Translations under genes and position numbers: made by a program
Origin: CAVOBC01 sp963693635
GTDB taxonomy: Bacteria > Pseudomonadota > Gammaproteobacteria > Pseudomonadales > Azotimanducaceae
Reading direction: 5' to 3'
DNA: 48,990 nucleotides
Assembly (NCBI GenBank): GCA_963693635.1
Contig: CAVOBC010000001.1
Location: forward strand, 1 to 48,990
The notes under the pieces: generated by a model
What the model was told of the DNA's origin: nothing
The model's input: only the letters and a program-made list of their open reading frames with translations
Databases searched by the model: none
Shown here: one piece after another, positions 25,229 to 33,996 of the stretch
How the letters are laid out: every line of letters begins with the position of its first letter
How positions within the stretch are numbered: position 1 is the stretch's first letter

Positions 25229-25768
25229 ATGGCCGTGATGGAGGTGATCCGCATGGGCCATCCAACCCTGCGGCAGGTCGCCCGTCGGTTGACTCCGGCC
25301 GATTGGACAGCACCTGACTTTCCAGACTTCGTCGAGGACATGCGCGAGACCCTGCATGCGGCCGGTGGCATTGGCCTCGCCGCACCGCAAGTTGACCGGT
25401 CGATTCGCCTCGCCGTCATCGAGATTGACGGCGGGCCGACGCGTTACGGCGAACTCGCACCCATTCCATTCGCCGTTTATATCAACCCACGCGTCACTAT
25501 TCTGGACGACAGCGTGGCGGGACACTGGGAAGGATGTCTGTCCGTGCCCGGTATGATGGGACACGTCGAACGACCTCAGCACATCCAGGTCGACTACCTG
25601 ACCGCCGCAGGAGAGGCCGCATCGATCACGGCGCAGGGCTTTCTGGCGACCGTCTTCCAGCACGAGTTCGACCACCTGGACGGCACCTTGTACGTGGACC
25701 GGTTGTCCGACCCCACGCAGTTCGCTTTCGATGAGGAATACCGGAGGTTCGTTGCCGATGACGAGTGA
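25229..25768 (+). CDS. def: peptide deformylase
   Basis: Removes the formyl group from the starting methionine of new proteins; a metal (Fe) hydrolase. All three motifs are present: GIGLAAPQV, EGCLSVPG with the metal Cys, and QHEFDHLDG with the HExxH metal ligands. The ATG at 25229 has AGGATG nine bases upstream and gives the standard MAVMEVIRMGHPTL start and 179 residues. The frame stays open 144 bases further up, across a short tandem repeat, with no homology there. fmt, its common partner, is absent; rpiA overlaps its end by 11 bases. Confidence 0.95.
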   Translation: MAVMEVIRMGHPTLRQVARRLTPADWTAPDFPDFVEDMRETLHAAGGIGLAAPQVDRSIRLAVIEIDGGPTRYGELAPIPFAVYINPRVTILDDSVAGHWEGCLSVPGMMGHVERPQHIQVDYLTAAGEAASITAQGFLATVFQHEFDHLDGTLYVDRLSDPTQFAFDEEYRRFVADDE

Positions 25769-26435
25769 CCAGGACGCACTGAAACAAGCGGCGGCTGCCG
25801 CCGCAATCGCTCATATCGAACCCCATCTCAGCGCCGGGACCATCGTCGGCGTAGGCACCGGTTCAACCGCCGACTTCTTCATCGACCTCCTGTGCGACAT
25901 ACGGCACAAGTTCGACGCGGCGGTGTCCAGCTCCGAGCGCTCTGCAGACCGACTACGCGACGGGGGCGTCCAGGTGCTCGATCTGAATGCCGCACCCGAG
26001 GTCGCCTTCTACATTGACGGGGCTGACGAATGCACTGCCAGCCTCGACCTTATCAAGGGCGGTGGCGGCGCAATGACACGCGAGAAGATCGTGGCATCCG
26101 TTGCGGACGAGTTTATCTGCATCGCCGATGAGTCCAAACTCGTACCGAAACTTGGCGCTTTCGGCATTCCGGTTGAAGTCATTCCAATGGCACGCGGTGC
26201 GGTTGCACGTGCGTTGGTACGACTCGGCGGCCGTCCAGTCTACCGGGAAGGAGTCATCACCGACAACGGCAATATCATATTGGATATGCTGGACATGCAG
26301 GTGACGCAGCCCCAGTCGCTTGAGACTGAAATCAACAACATCGTTGGCGTCGTCGCCAGTGGCATCTTTTCTCACCGGCGCGCCGACGTACTCATTCTCG
26401 CGGGGGGTAACGGCGTCCGCAGCCTCACCGCCTGA
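25758..26435 (+). CDS. rpiA: ribose-5-phosphate isomerase A
   Basis: Interconverts ribulose-5-phosphate and ribose-5-phosphate in the pentose phosphate pathway. The 225-residue protein has GVGTGSTADFFIDLL near residue 29, FYIDGADE, LIKGGGGAMTREKIVA and a C-terminal AGGNGVRSLTA. GGAGG lies ten bases before the ATG at 25758, which fixes the start against an upstream ATG at 25731. It overlaps def by 11 bases, so the two are probably one unit. tkt, acting in the same pathway, lies about 3 kb away on the other strand. Confidence 0.96.
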   Translation: MTSDQDALKQAAAAAAIAHIEPHLSAGTIVGVGTGSTADFFIDLLCDIRHKFDAAVSSSERSADRLRDGGVQVLDLNAAPEVAFYIDGADECTASLDLIKGGGGAMTREKIVASVADEFICIADESKLVPKLGAFGIPVEVIPMARGAVARALVRLGGRPVYREGVITDNGNIILDMLDMQVTQPQSLETEINNIVGVVASGIFSHRRADVLILAGGNGVRSLTA

Positions 26436-26517
26436 TGGTGACGGGTGTGGCCTCAGAGAAGCCCGCCAATCAGTCCGGCAATCAGTCCGCCGAGGGTAAT
26501 GGTACGGGCGCTGTTTC

Positions 26518-27903
26518 TCAGATGAGCAACTTGCCGGGATTCATCACGCCATTTGGGTCAAACACGCGTTTCATCGCAGCCATGTAATCCATCTCAGTCC
26601 GCGAGCGAGTGTATCCAAGCTGGTTACGTTTCAATAGCCCGACACCATGCTCGGCCGACACACTGCCATCGTAGGCCTGCACGATGCCCATCACCTCTTC
26701 ACTAACCTCCTCACATTGAGCCTTGAAGTCGTCGATCGCAAGATCGCCGGGCTTCAGAATGTTGAGGTGCAGGTTGCCGTCACCAATGTGCCCGAACCAG
26801 ACGATCTCGAAATCCGGGTAGCGCCTGGCGACAGCTTCGTCTACCGCCTGCAGGAACGCGGGGACCCGCGAGATGGTCACCGCCACATCGTTCTTATACG
26901 GTGTATAGGGCGTTATCGACTCCGAGATGCCTTCCCGATATCGCCACAACGCCGCCCGCTCCCGGTCGTTCTGGCTAAGAATGCCGTCGGTCGCCCAGCC
27001 CGCTTCCATGCAATGCTCGAACGCACTTAACGTGTCTGCCTCGGTCGCCTCCTGCACGTTTTCAATCTCAATCAACGCGTAGAAATCGGCTGCCGTCTCG
27101 AACGGTCGTGCGCCCGATCCGTGCGCAAGGACATGCCCGAGCGCTTTGTCTGAGAAAAACTCGTACGCTGTGAGCGGGACCCTTGCCCTGAACTCAGTCA
27201 GTATCGAAATGATGTTCTCGAGGGCCGGGACTGCGAGCAGAACGACCGACAGGGGCTTCGGCTTCGCCGTCAGTTGCATGGTCGCCTCCACGATAAAGCC
27301 GAGCGTGCCCTCAGAGCCGATGAAGAGGTGCCGCAGGTCATAGCCCGTCGCGTTCTTAACGAGGCCCTTGTTGAGGTCGAGCATCTCACCGGTCCCCGTG
27401 ATTACCTTAAGCCCCTGCACCCAATCGCGGGTCAGGCCATAGCGCAGCACTTTGATACCACCGGCATTGGTCGCAATGTTGCCGCCCAACTGGCTCGACC
27501 CTGCTGACGCGAAGTCAACCGGATAGAACAAACCGTGGTCCTCTGCAAACCCCTGAAGCTGCTGCGTAATGACCCCCGGCTGCACGGTGACGGTCCGCTC
27601 GATTTCGTTGAAGTTTGTCACCTCATTCATACGGTCAAAGGAGACCACCACTTCGCCCCTGGTCGCAACCGCGCCACCGGAGAGACCGGTCCGGCCACCG
27701 GATGGCACCAGCGAGAGTTGCTGGTCGTTAGCGAAACGCACGATCGCCGCGACCTGCTCGACGGTCCCCGGAAAGGCGATCGCCCCGGCGTGGGGCTCAT
27801 AAAAGCGGGTCCAGTCGCGTCCATAGGTGAGCAGACTGTCCGCGTCGTCACGCGCGTATTTTTCGCCAACAATGGATCGCAGCGCTTCAATCATTGAACC
27901 CAT
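26518..27903 (-). CDS. FAD-linked oxidase, D-2-hydroxyglutarate / D-lactate dehydrogenase family
   Basis: The 461-residue flavoprotein has an N-terminal FAD_binding_4 (PCMH) domain: VPSGGRTGLSGGAV, NIATNAGGIKVLRYGL, then HLFIGSEGTLGFIVEA. A C-terminal FAD-oxidase domain follows with the metal-binding FGHIGDGNLHLNIL and SAEHGVGLLKRNQL. Closest relatives by motif are GlcD, D-lactate dehydrogenase and bacterial D-2-hydroxyglutarate dehydrogenase. The last removes the by-product of SerA and is usually near serA, which is not here. GGGAG nine bases before the ATG at 27903 supports this start over the TTG three codons earlier. It is third in line after tkt and pgk, same strand, 74 bp past pgk. Confidence 0.88.
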   Translation of the reverse strand: MGSMIEALRSIVGEKYARDDADSLLTYGRDWTRFYEPHAGAIAFPGTVEQVAAIVRFANDQQLSLVPSGGRTGLSGGAVATRGEVVVSFDRMNEVTNFNEIERTVTVQPGVITQQLQGFAEDHGLFYPVDFASAGSSQLGGNIATNAGGIKVLRYGLTRDWVQGLKVITGTGEMLDLNKGLVKNATGYDLRHLFIGSEGTLGFIVEATMQLTAKPKPLSVVLLAVPALENIISILTEFRARVPLTAYEFFSDKALGHVLAHGSGARPFETAADFYALIEIENVQEATEADTLSAFEHCMEAGWATDGILSQNDRERAALWRYREGISESITPYTPYKNDVAVTISRVPAFLQAVDEAVARRYPDFEIVWFGHIGDGNLHLNILKPGDLAIDDFKAQCEEVSEEVMGIVQAYDGSVSAEHGVGLLKRNQLGYTRSRTEMDYMAAMKRVFDPNGVMNPGKLLI

Positions 27904-27977
27904 TTCAAGCAACTCCCAGCAGACGTTCTACCTTCATGGATTTGGGACCAACACCCCGCGATCCAGCCAATGGAGAC

Positions 27978-29147
27978 TCAAGCGCCGCCGCGCGCCTCAA
28001 GCGCCGCGACAGCCGGCAACGTCCTGCCCTCAACAAACTCAAGGAACGCACCGCCGCCCGTTGATATGTAAGAAATATCGGCTTTGACTCCAAACTGATC
28101 GATCGCTGCCAACGTGTCGCCGCCTCCAGCCAGGGAGAACCCGCTCGACGCGGCGATCTGGCGCGCCAGTTGCTCGGTGCCCGCGGCGAAGGGTGCATGT
28201 TCGAAAACACCGACCGGTCCGTTCCACAGGATGGTGCGCGCCGCCGCAATCAGGTCGCCCAACTGATCGCGGCTCTCTGGGCCAATGTCCAGAATCATCT
28301 CATCGTCTTTCACGTCGTCGACCGATTTGATGATCGCGGTTGCCGCCGGCGATATTTCCGTGCCGACAACGACGTCCACCGGCAATGGGATGGCGACCCG
28401 GTCAAGGATGGACCTCGTTTGGGCCAGCAGGTCGGGCTCGTGGAGCGAGATGCCAATCGGCTTGCCGATTGCCGCGAGAAAGGTGTTGGCGATGCCGCCG
28501 CCGACAACCAGTTGATCAACTTTCTGCGACAACACATCCAGCACGTCGAGCTTGGTCGAGACTTTGCTGCCACCGACAATGGCGAGTAGCGGCGACGCCG
28601 GATTGCGCATCACCCGCGACAGCGCGGCGAGTTCGGCCGCCAGGAGCGGCCCCGCGCAGGCAACCGGTGCGTATCTGACGACACCCTCGGTGGAGGCCTG
28701 CGCCCGGTGGGCTGTCCCGAATGCATCCATCACAAAGACATCGCAAAGCTGCGCGTAGCGTTCCGAGAGTCCCTTGTCATTCGCTTTCTCGCCGGCATTG
28801 ACCCGGACATTCTCGAGCAGGACGAGCGGCGATTCATCATCGACGCCGTCCAGATAACGCGTCACAACCGGTACCGGCTGACCAAGCAGGGTTTCGAGGT
28901 GCCGCGCGACCGGGGCGAGACTTGACTCGACTTGCTCATCAACCGGCAGTCCTTCGGTGGGCCGCCCAAGGTGCGACATCAGCAGAACGCGGGCACCCGC
29001 GTCGAGCGCGCGCCGGATGGTCGGCACCGCGGCGACAATGCGAGCGTCGCTGGTCACCTGGCCGTCTGACACGGGGACGTTCAGGTCTTCCCGGATCAGG
29101 ACACGCTTGCCGCGAATGTCGACATCATCGAGGGTCAGAACCGGCAT
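27978..29147 (-). CDS. pgk: phosphoglycerate kinase
   Basis: Transfers phosphate between 1,3-bisphosphoglycerate and ADP in glycolysis and gluconeogenesis. The 389-residue protein has the signature KRVLIREDLNVPV, LMSHLGRPTEG, VDAFGTAHRAQAS, WNGPVGVFE and the C-terminal SLAGGGDTLAAI with ISTGGGAFLEFVEG. AGGAG is six bases before the ATG at 29147. In many proteobacteria gap or epd sits between tkt and pgk; here that gene is missing and a degenerate tandem repeat fills the gap. Confidence 0.97.
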   Translation of the reverse strand: MPVLTLDDVDIRGKRVLIREDLNVPVSDGQVTSDARIVAAVPTIRRALDAGARVLLMSHLGRPTEGLPVDEQVESSLAPVARHLETLLGQPVPVVTRYLDGVDDESPLVLLENVRVNAGEKANDKGLSERYAQLCDVFVMDAFGTAHRAQASTEGVVRYAPVACAGPLLAAELAALSRVMRNPASPLLAIVGGSKVSTKLDVLDVLSQKVDQLVVGGGIANTFLAAIGKPIGISLHEPDLLAQTRSILDRVAIPLPVDVVVGTEISPAATAIIKSVDDVKDDEMILDIGPESRDQLGDLIAAARTILWNGPVGVFEHAPFAAGTEQLARQIAASSGFSLAGGGDTLAAIDQFGVKADISYISTGGGAFLEFVEGRTLPAVAALEARGGA

Positions 29148-29200
29148 AGATCGCTCCTGAGGAAAGTGGGAATCGCAGTTATGTGCTCATTCCGTTGTGA

Positions 29201-29340
29201 TGGTAGATTCCGGATGCAGGGCAATTCTGGGTGGCTAGATTCCGAGTGGACAATTCCTGATGGATAGGTGTTCGGGTGGATAAAGAGCCGGGTGGATAGG
29301 ATTCCGGGTTGATAGATTCCGCATAGATAAAGAGCCGGGC
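29201..29340. repeat. degenerate tandem repeat of about 15-16 bp in the tkt-pgk gap
   Basis: About eight imperfect units of the form ATTCCGGGTGGATAG run across this stretch, with two units beginning AAAGAGCCGGG. Spacing varies from 13 to 17 bp and no two neighbouring units are identical, so the array is old or decaying. The pgk promoter should lie at its left edge or within it. No protein-like frame was found here. Confidence 0.7.
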
Positions 29341-29372
29341 CATCGTCGCCGCTCGTGATTACTCACCCCTCG

Positions 29373-31370
29373 CTATTTCGCGAGCTGATCCTTCACCGTG
29401 GCGACGACCGCATCGACGGTGAAACCGCGTGACGCCATGGCAACCGCGCCGGGCGCCGAGAGGCCAAACGAGTCCATGCCGACCACGGCACCATCGAGAC
29501 CAACCCATTTGCGCCAGTAATCTACGTGGGCGGCTTCGACCGCAACTCTTTCGCGGATGCCGTTGGGCAACACCGCTTCCCGGTAAGCGGCATCCTGCGC
29601 TTCAAATGCGTCGACCGAGGGCATCGAGACGACGCGCACATTAATACCTTCGGTCTTCAGGCGCTCCCACGCTTCGCTCGCCAAAGACACCTCAGACCCG
29701 GTCGCAATAATGACGGCAACCGGCGCATCCGCGTCGCGCAGAATATACGCACCACGGGCAATATCCCTGAGCTGATCATCGCTCCTGGACTGATGTGGCA
29801 GGCTTTGCCTCGACAGGACAATTGCGGTTGGACCCGACGTGCGCATGAGCGCAGCGGTCCACGCCGCCACCGTTTCGACGGCGTCACAGGGGCGCCAAAC
29901 CGACATGTTGGGCGTTCCACGAAGGTTCGACAGCTGCTCCACCGGCTGGTGCGTTGGCCCATCCTCGCCCTGACCGATGGAGTCATGCGTGTATACGTGG
30001 ATGTTACGGATACCCATCAATGCAGACATGCGCACAGCATTGCGCGCATATTCCATGAAGATCAGGAAGGTCCCAGTGAACGGGATGAGTCCGCCGTGCA
30101 GGGCAATGCCATTGGCGATCGCCGTCATGCCAAATTCGCGCACGCCATAGTGCAGGTAGTCACCGCCGGCATCGTCACCGGTCACCGGTTTGCAACCCGG
30201 CCAGTCCGTGTTGTTCGACCCGGTGAGGTCCGCCGATCCGCCCAGCAGTTCGGGCATCATTTGCGCGAGCCGCGCAATGGTCGCACCCGAGGCCTGGCGC
30301 GACGCCGTGTCTTTGCCCTGGGCATTGGCCTCGTGCAACAGTCCGGCCATAGCGGCGGCGAAGTCGTCAGGCAACTCCCCTGCAAGGCGGCGGGCAAGCT
30401 CGGCAGCGAGTTGCGGATGGGTTGCCGCGTATTCACTTTCAAGCTGGCACCAACCCGCTTCCGCAGCGGCACCTTTGTCGAGGCAATTCCAGCCGGCGTA
30501 GACCTCGTCACTAACTGCAAACGGCCCGGCGGGCCAGTCAAGCGCGGCCCGGGCACCCTTTATTTCATCTTCGCCCAGTGGCGAGCCATGGGACCCGGCT
30601 GTGCCGGCCTTGGTTGGCGCGCCAAAGCCGATCGTTGTCCGCGCGCATATCAACGTCGGCCTCGATGTCTCAGCGTTCGCGGCAGCCAGCGCATCCGCCA
30701 CTGAATCGGCGTCGTGACCGTCTACGTCGGCAATCACGTGCCATCCATAGGCAGCAAAGCGACCCGGTGTGTCGTCGCTGAACCAGCCATCAATTTTGCC
30801 GTCGATCGAAATGCCGTTGTCGTCATAGACGGCGATCAGCTTGCCCAGCTTCAGCGTTCCGGCAAGCGAGGCAGCCTCGTGGGAGACACCCTCCATCAGG
30901 CAGCCGTCACCAACAAACACATACGTTTTGTGATCGATCACATCGAGTGGCGGTCTGTTGAAATGAGCACCCAGAATCTTCTCGGCGATTGCCATCCCGA
31001 CAGCATTGGCGAGCCCCTGACCAAGCGGCCCGGTCGTGGTCTCAACGCCGGGCGTATCACCGTATTCGGGATGCCCCGGCGTCCGTGAGCCCTTCTGGCG
31101 GAAGTTGCGCAGCTCATCGATGGGGACATCGTAGCCCGTCAAATGGAGCAGCGAGTAAATCAGCATCGACGCGTGGCCGTTGGACAGAACAAACCGGTCG
31201 CGGTTGATCCAGTGCGGGTTGGCGGGGTTGTGGCGCATCACTTCGGTCCACAGGACCTGCGCGATATCAGCCATTCCCATCGGCGCGCCCGGATGACCCG
31301 ACTTTGCTTGTTGAACCGCGTCCATAGAAAGGGCACGAATGGCGTTCGCCAGTTCTCGTCTTGAGGTCAT
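29373..31370 (-). CDS. tkt: transketolase
   Basis: Thiamine-diphosphate enzyme moving two-carbon units in the pentose phosphate and Calvin-type cycles. The 665 residues match TktA. Seen are the N-terminal MTSRRELANAIRALSMDAVQ, KSGHPGAPMGMAD, the ThDP motif VFVGDGCLMEGVSHEAASLA with GDG and a later Asn (YDDNGISIDG), the signature YTHDSIGQGEDGPTHQPVEQ, and a C-terminal transketolase domain. The frame runs upstream to 31577, but family sequence starts at ATG 31370; no ribosome binding site is evident there. It is divergent from metK across 247 bp and upstream of pgk on the same strand. Confidence 0.97.
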   Translation of the reverse strand: MTSRRELANAIRALSMDAVQQAKSGHPGAPMGMADIAQVLWTEVMRHNPANPHWINRDRFVLSNGHASMLIYSLLHLTGYDVPIDELRNFRQKGSRTPGHPEYGDTPGVETTTGPLGQGLANAVGMAIAEKILGAHFNRPPLDVIDHKTYVFVGDGCLMEGVSHEAASLAGTLKLGKLIAVYDDNGISIDGKIDGWFSDDTPGRFAAYGWHVIADVDGHDADSVADALAAANAETSRPTLICARTTIGFGAPTKAGTAGSHGSPLGEDEIKGARAALDWPAGPFAVSDEVYAGWNCLDKGAAAEAGWCQLESEYAATHPQLAAELARRLAGELPDDFAAAMAGLLHEANAQGKDTASRQASGATIARLAQMMPELLGGSADLTGSNNTDWPGCKPVTGDDAGGDYLHYGVREFGMTAIANGIALHGGLIPFTGTFLIFMEYARNAVRMSALMGIRNIHVYTHDSIGQGEDGPTHQPVEQLSNLRGTPNMSVWRPCDAVETVAAWTAALMRTSGPTAIVLSRQSLPHQSRSDDQLRDIARGAYILRDADAPVAVIIATGSEVSLASEAWERLKTEGINVRVVSMPSVDAFEAQDAAYREAVLPNGIRERVAVEAAHVDYWRKWVGLDGAVVGMDSFGLSAPGAVAMASRGFTVDAVVATVKDQLAK

Positions 31371-31617
31371 GGAGGGTTCACAGCGCCTTTTGGGGAATCG
31401 GTTTACGGAGGATGAATCGGCGGGGCTATTGTCGCCCAAGCGCCCGCTCCTCAGCAACGCGTTTGGCGCTAATGCGCACGTTGAACTCACCGAAGGAACA
31501 TCTGACGGATGTCCCAAAGATGACCAATCTTCGGTTTGTGCGTGAGCCCGCGTCGCTGTTCCCCCGCAGATGCACACGTTAAGATGGCCGCCTTTCTTTC
31601 TGGACTGCCGCCCTGAT

Positions 31618-32775
31618 ATGACGACCGAAACCCTCTTTACCTCTGAATCCGTTTCCGAAGGTCATCCTGACAAGATGGCTGATCAGATTTCCGACGCCAT
31701 TCTTGATGCGATCATCAGCGAAGACCGGGACGCACGCGTGGCATGCGAGACCATGGTCAAGACCGGCATGGTCGTCATAGCCGGCGAAATCACGACGACC
31801 GCAAACGTCGACTTTGAGGCGGTCTGCCGCGAAGTGGTGTGTGACATCGGCTACGACTCCTCGGAAGTGGGCTTCGATGGCCACAACTGCGCGGTACTGA
31901 ATGCAATCGGCAAGCAGTCACCTGACATCGCCATGGGCGTTGACGAGACTGACGATCACGAGCAAGGCGCCGGCGACCAGGGGCTCATGTTCGGCTATGC
32001 GTCCAACGAAACCGACGTGCTCATGCCCGCGCCCATCGATTACTCCCACCGCCTGGTTAAGCGCCAGTCCGAGGTCAGACGGTCCGGCAAACTAGACTTC
32101 CTGCGTCCCGACGCCAAGAGCCAGATTACCTTTCGATACAACGCGGCCGGCGAACCGGTCGCCATCGACGCGGTCGTCCTGTCCACACAGCATTCGGAGG
32201 CCGTTAGCCGTCAGGACCTGATTGAGGGCGTGATGGAGGAGATCATCAAGCCCGTCCTGCCTGACAACTGGGTGCACAGCAACACGAAATTTCTGATCAA
32301 TCCGACAGGCAAGTTCGTCATCGGCGGGCCCGTCGGCGATTGTGGCCTGACCGGCCGCAAGATCATTGTCGATACCTATGGCGGTATGGCCAGGCACGGT
32401 GGCGGTGCATTTTCGGGTAAAGACCCCTCCAAGGTCGACCGCAGCGCCGCATATGCAGGCCGCTACGTCGCCAAAAATATCGTGGCGGCCGGCCTCGCCG
32501 AGCGCTGCGAGATTCAGATTTCGTATGCCATCGGCGTTGCGGAGCCGACCTCAATCACCATCGAGACCTTCGGCACCGGCAAACTGAGCAATGAAGCGAT
32601 TTCTCACCTCGTTCGCGAGCATTTCGACCTGCGTCCGCGCGGACTCGTTGAGATGCTCGACCTGAAACGACCGATATACCGCAGAACTGCGGCGTATGGT
32701 CACTTTGGCCGCGAGGAGCCAGACTTTACCTGGGAGGCAACCGACAAGGCGGAAGCCTTGGCCGCCGCTCTTTAG
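31618..32775 (+). CDS. metK: S-adenosylmethionine synthetase
   Basis: Makes SAM from methionine and ATP. The 385-residue protein begins MTTETLFTSESVSEGHPDK. It contains the ATP motif GAGDQGLMFGYA and the phosphate-binding GGGAFSGKDPSKVDRS. The chosen ATG at 31618 gives the family N-terminus; an in-frame ATG at 31570 would add 16 unrelated residues. The TAG stop is the first codon of the 56-bp repeat shared with the HAD gene. metF follows 226 bp downstream; ahcY, often between them, is absent. I looked for SAM and SAH riboswitches around the gene and saw none convincing. Confidence 0.97.
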   Translation: MTTETLFTSESVSEGHPDKMADQISDAILDAIISEDRDARVACETMVKTGMVVIAGEITTTANVDFEAVCREVVCDIGYDSSEVGFDGHNCAVLNAIGKQSPDIAMGVDETDDHEQGAGDQGLMFGYASNETDVLMPAPIDYSHRLVKRQSEVRRSGKLDFLRPDAKSQITFRYNAAGEPVAIDAVVLSTQHSEAVSRQDLIEGVMEEIIKPVLPDNWVHSNTKFLINPTGKFVIGGPVGDCGLTGRKIIVDTYGGMARHGGGAFSGKDPSKVDRSAAYAGRYVAKNIVAAGLAERCEIQISYAIGVAEPTSITIETFGTGKLSNEAISHLVREHFDLRPRGLVEMLDLKRPIYRRTAAYGHFGREEPDFTWEATDKAEALAAAL

Positions 32776-32857
32776 CAGCATCTCACGGCGCCGGATTACC
32801 GCGCTGTCGCGCACGGAACACCGCAGCATATCGGCTGTAGTATCACGAAAGGTCGCT
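32773..32857 (+). repeat. stop-codon-linked repeat, copy 2
   Basis: The core at 32773-32828 matches the copy at 19307-19362 in 52 of 56 positions, same orientation. It again begins with the stop codon of the upstream gene (metK). Weaker similarity continues to about 32857 (CACGAAAGGT then GCTG). The GCGCTGTCGCGC hairpin is intact in both copies. The outer GGTGCCG/CGGCACC stem of copy 1 is not preserved here. Confidence 0.85.
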
Positions 32858-33001
32858 GAAAAGAGCAGGAGGCCCAGCCCCGGCTCACAGTTAAACGGCC
32901 GCGGCGAATTCAGATCGGCGTCAGTGAAGCGTTTTATGGTGCAGGCATGCTATTGGGCGAATCGGACAGATTAAGCGAAGCAGTCAGGAGGCGAGTCCAT
33001 C

Positions 33002-33835
33002 ATGGCCGGACAACCAGGTCGATTCTCATTCGAATTCTCGCCGCCGCGTAACGATGACGCAGTCGCCAAACTGGCTAAGGTTCACGACCGCCTCGCCGAA
33101 TTGGAGCCAGGCTTCTTTTCGGTCACCTACGGCGCTGGTGGTTCGACACGGCAAGGCACCCGCCAGACGGTCCTCGATATTCATGCCGCTGGCTCGAACG
33201 TTGCCCCGCACATGTCCTTTGGCGCGGACTCGTCAGAGGCGATCGCTCAGCTTCTGTGCGAGTACCGCGACGCCGGTATCAAGCGCATCGTCGCGCTACG
33301 CGGCGACGTCCCGTCTGGTCTCGGCGGCGGCGGCATGCGCTACGCCGACGAACTGGTCGGCTTTATTCGCGACACGACCGGCGATCACTTCCACATCGAA
33401 GTCGCCGCGTACCCGGAGGTGCACCCGGACTCGCCCGGCCTGCCCAGCGAAATTCACTACTTCAAGCAAAAGGTCGAGGCGGGTGCCGACAGCGCCATCA
33501 CGCAATATTTCTACGTGGCAGAAGCGTACTTCAACTTTGTTGAGGCATGCGCGAAAGCGGGCGTCGACGTTCCCATCGTCCCCGGCGTCATGCCGATTAC
33601 AAACTACGCGAGCCTGCTGCGCTTTTCAGACAAGTGCCAGGCCGAGGTTCCACGCTGGCTGCGCAAGAAACTCGAAGCGTACGACGATGGTAGCGAAGAT
33701 CTCCGACGTGCCGGCGAAGAGGTGGTGACGGAGTTGTGCCGCCGACTGCTCGATTGGGGTGCTCCCGGATTACACTTCTACACCATCAACCAGTCACTGC
33801 CGACGCGCCGCATCTGGCGCAACCTTTTCGACTAA
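33002..33835 (+). CDS. metF: 5,10-methylenetetrahydrofolate reductase
   Basis: Flavoenzyme reducing 5,10-methylene-THF to 5-methyl-THF for methionine synthesis. The 277-residue protein has the N-terminal FSFEFSPPRNDDAVAKL, the substrate-site FFSVTYGAGGSTRQGT, IVALRGDVPSG, IEVAAYPEVHPDSPG, and the C-terminal LHFYTINQS. AGGAGG ten bases before the ATG at 33002 gives a firm start. With metK just upstream it forms a methionine-cycle pair. Confidence 0.97.
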   Translation: MAGQPGRFSFEFSPPRNDDAVAKLAKVHDRLAELEPGFFSVTYGAGGSTRQGTRQTVLDIHAAGSNVAPHMSFGADSSEAIAQLLCEYRDAGIKRIVALRGDVPSGLGGGGMRYADELVGFIRDTTGDHFHIEVAAYPEVHPDSPGLPSEIHYFKQKVEAGADSAITQYFYVAEAYFNFVEACAKAGVDVPIVPGVMPITNYASLLRFSDKCQAEVPRWLRKKLEAYDDGSEDLRRAGEEVVTELCRRLLDWGAPGLHFYTINQSLPTRRIWRNLFD

Positions 33836-33851
33836 GGACGACCAATCGCTG

Positions 33852-33956
33852 GCTACGAGGCACCCTTGGCTACCGGCACTCTTCCAGCAATCCTCGCTAC
33901 CGGCACTCGCTGCAAGCACTCCTGGCTCACCGCCGTGTCAGCGTCAGCCGACACGG
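33852..33956. repeat. short direct repeats and a hairpin between metF and rsmE
   Basis: GCTACCGGCACTC occurs at 33869-33881 and 33896-33908 (27-bp period), with decayed relatives on both sides (GCTACGAGGCACCC at about 33853; CTGGCTCACCG near 33922). A 7-bp stem CCGTGTC/GACACGG (33933-33956) follows, with no T run after it. Confidence 0.55.
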
Positions 33957-33996
33957 GGACGGCCGCTGAAGGCGCTGCCGGGATAAGACCCATCGG

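Noticed and set aside
26436..26517. Short minus-strand hydrophobic frame ending LGGLIAGLIGGLL
   Set aside because: No start codon or ribosome binding site; it overlaps the end of the FAD oxidase gene and arises from a small direct repeat CAATCAGTCCG.
32829..33001. SAH or SAM riboswitch between metK and metF
   Set aside because: A few short matches to the SAH aptamer core were seen (for example AAACGGC), but the conserved stems do not form in order.
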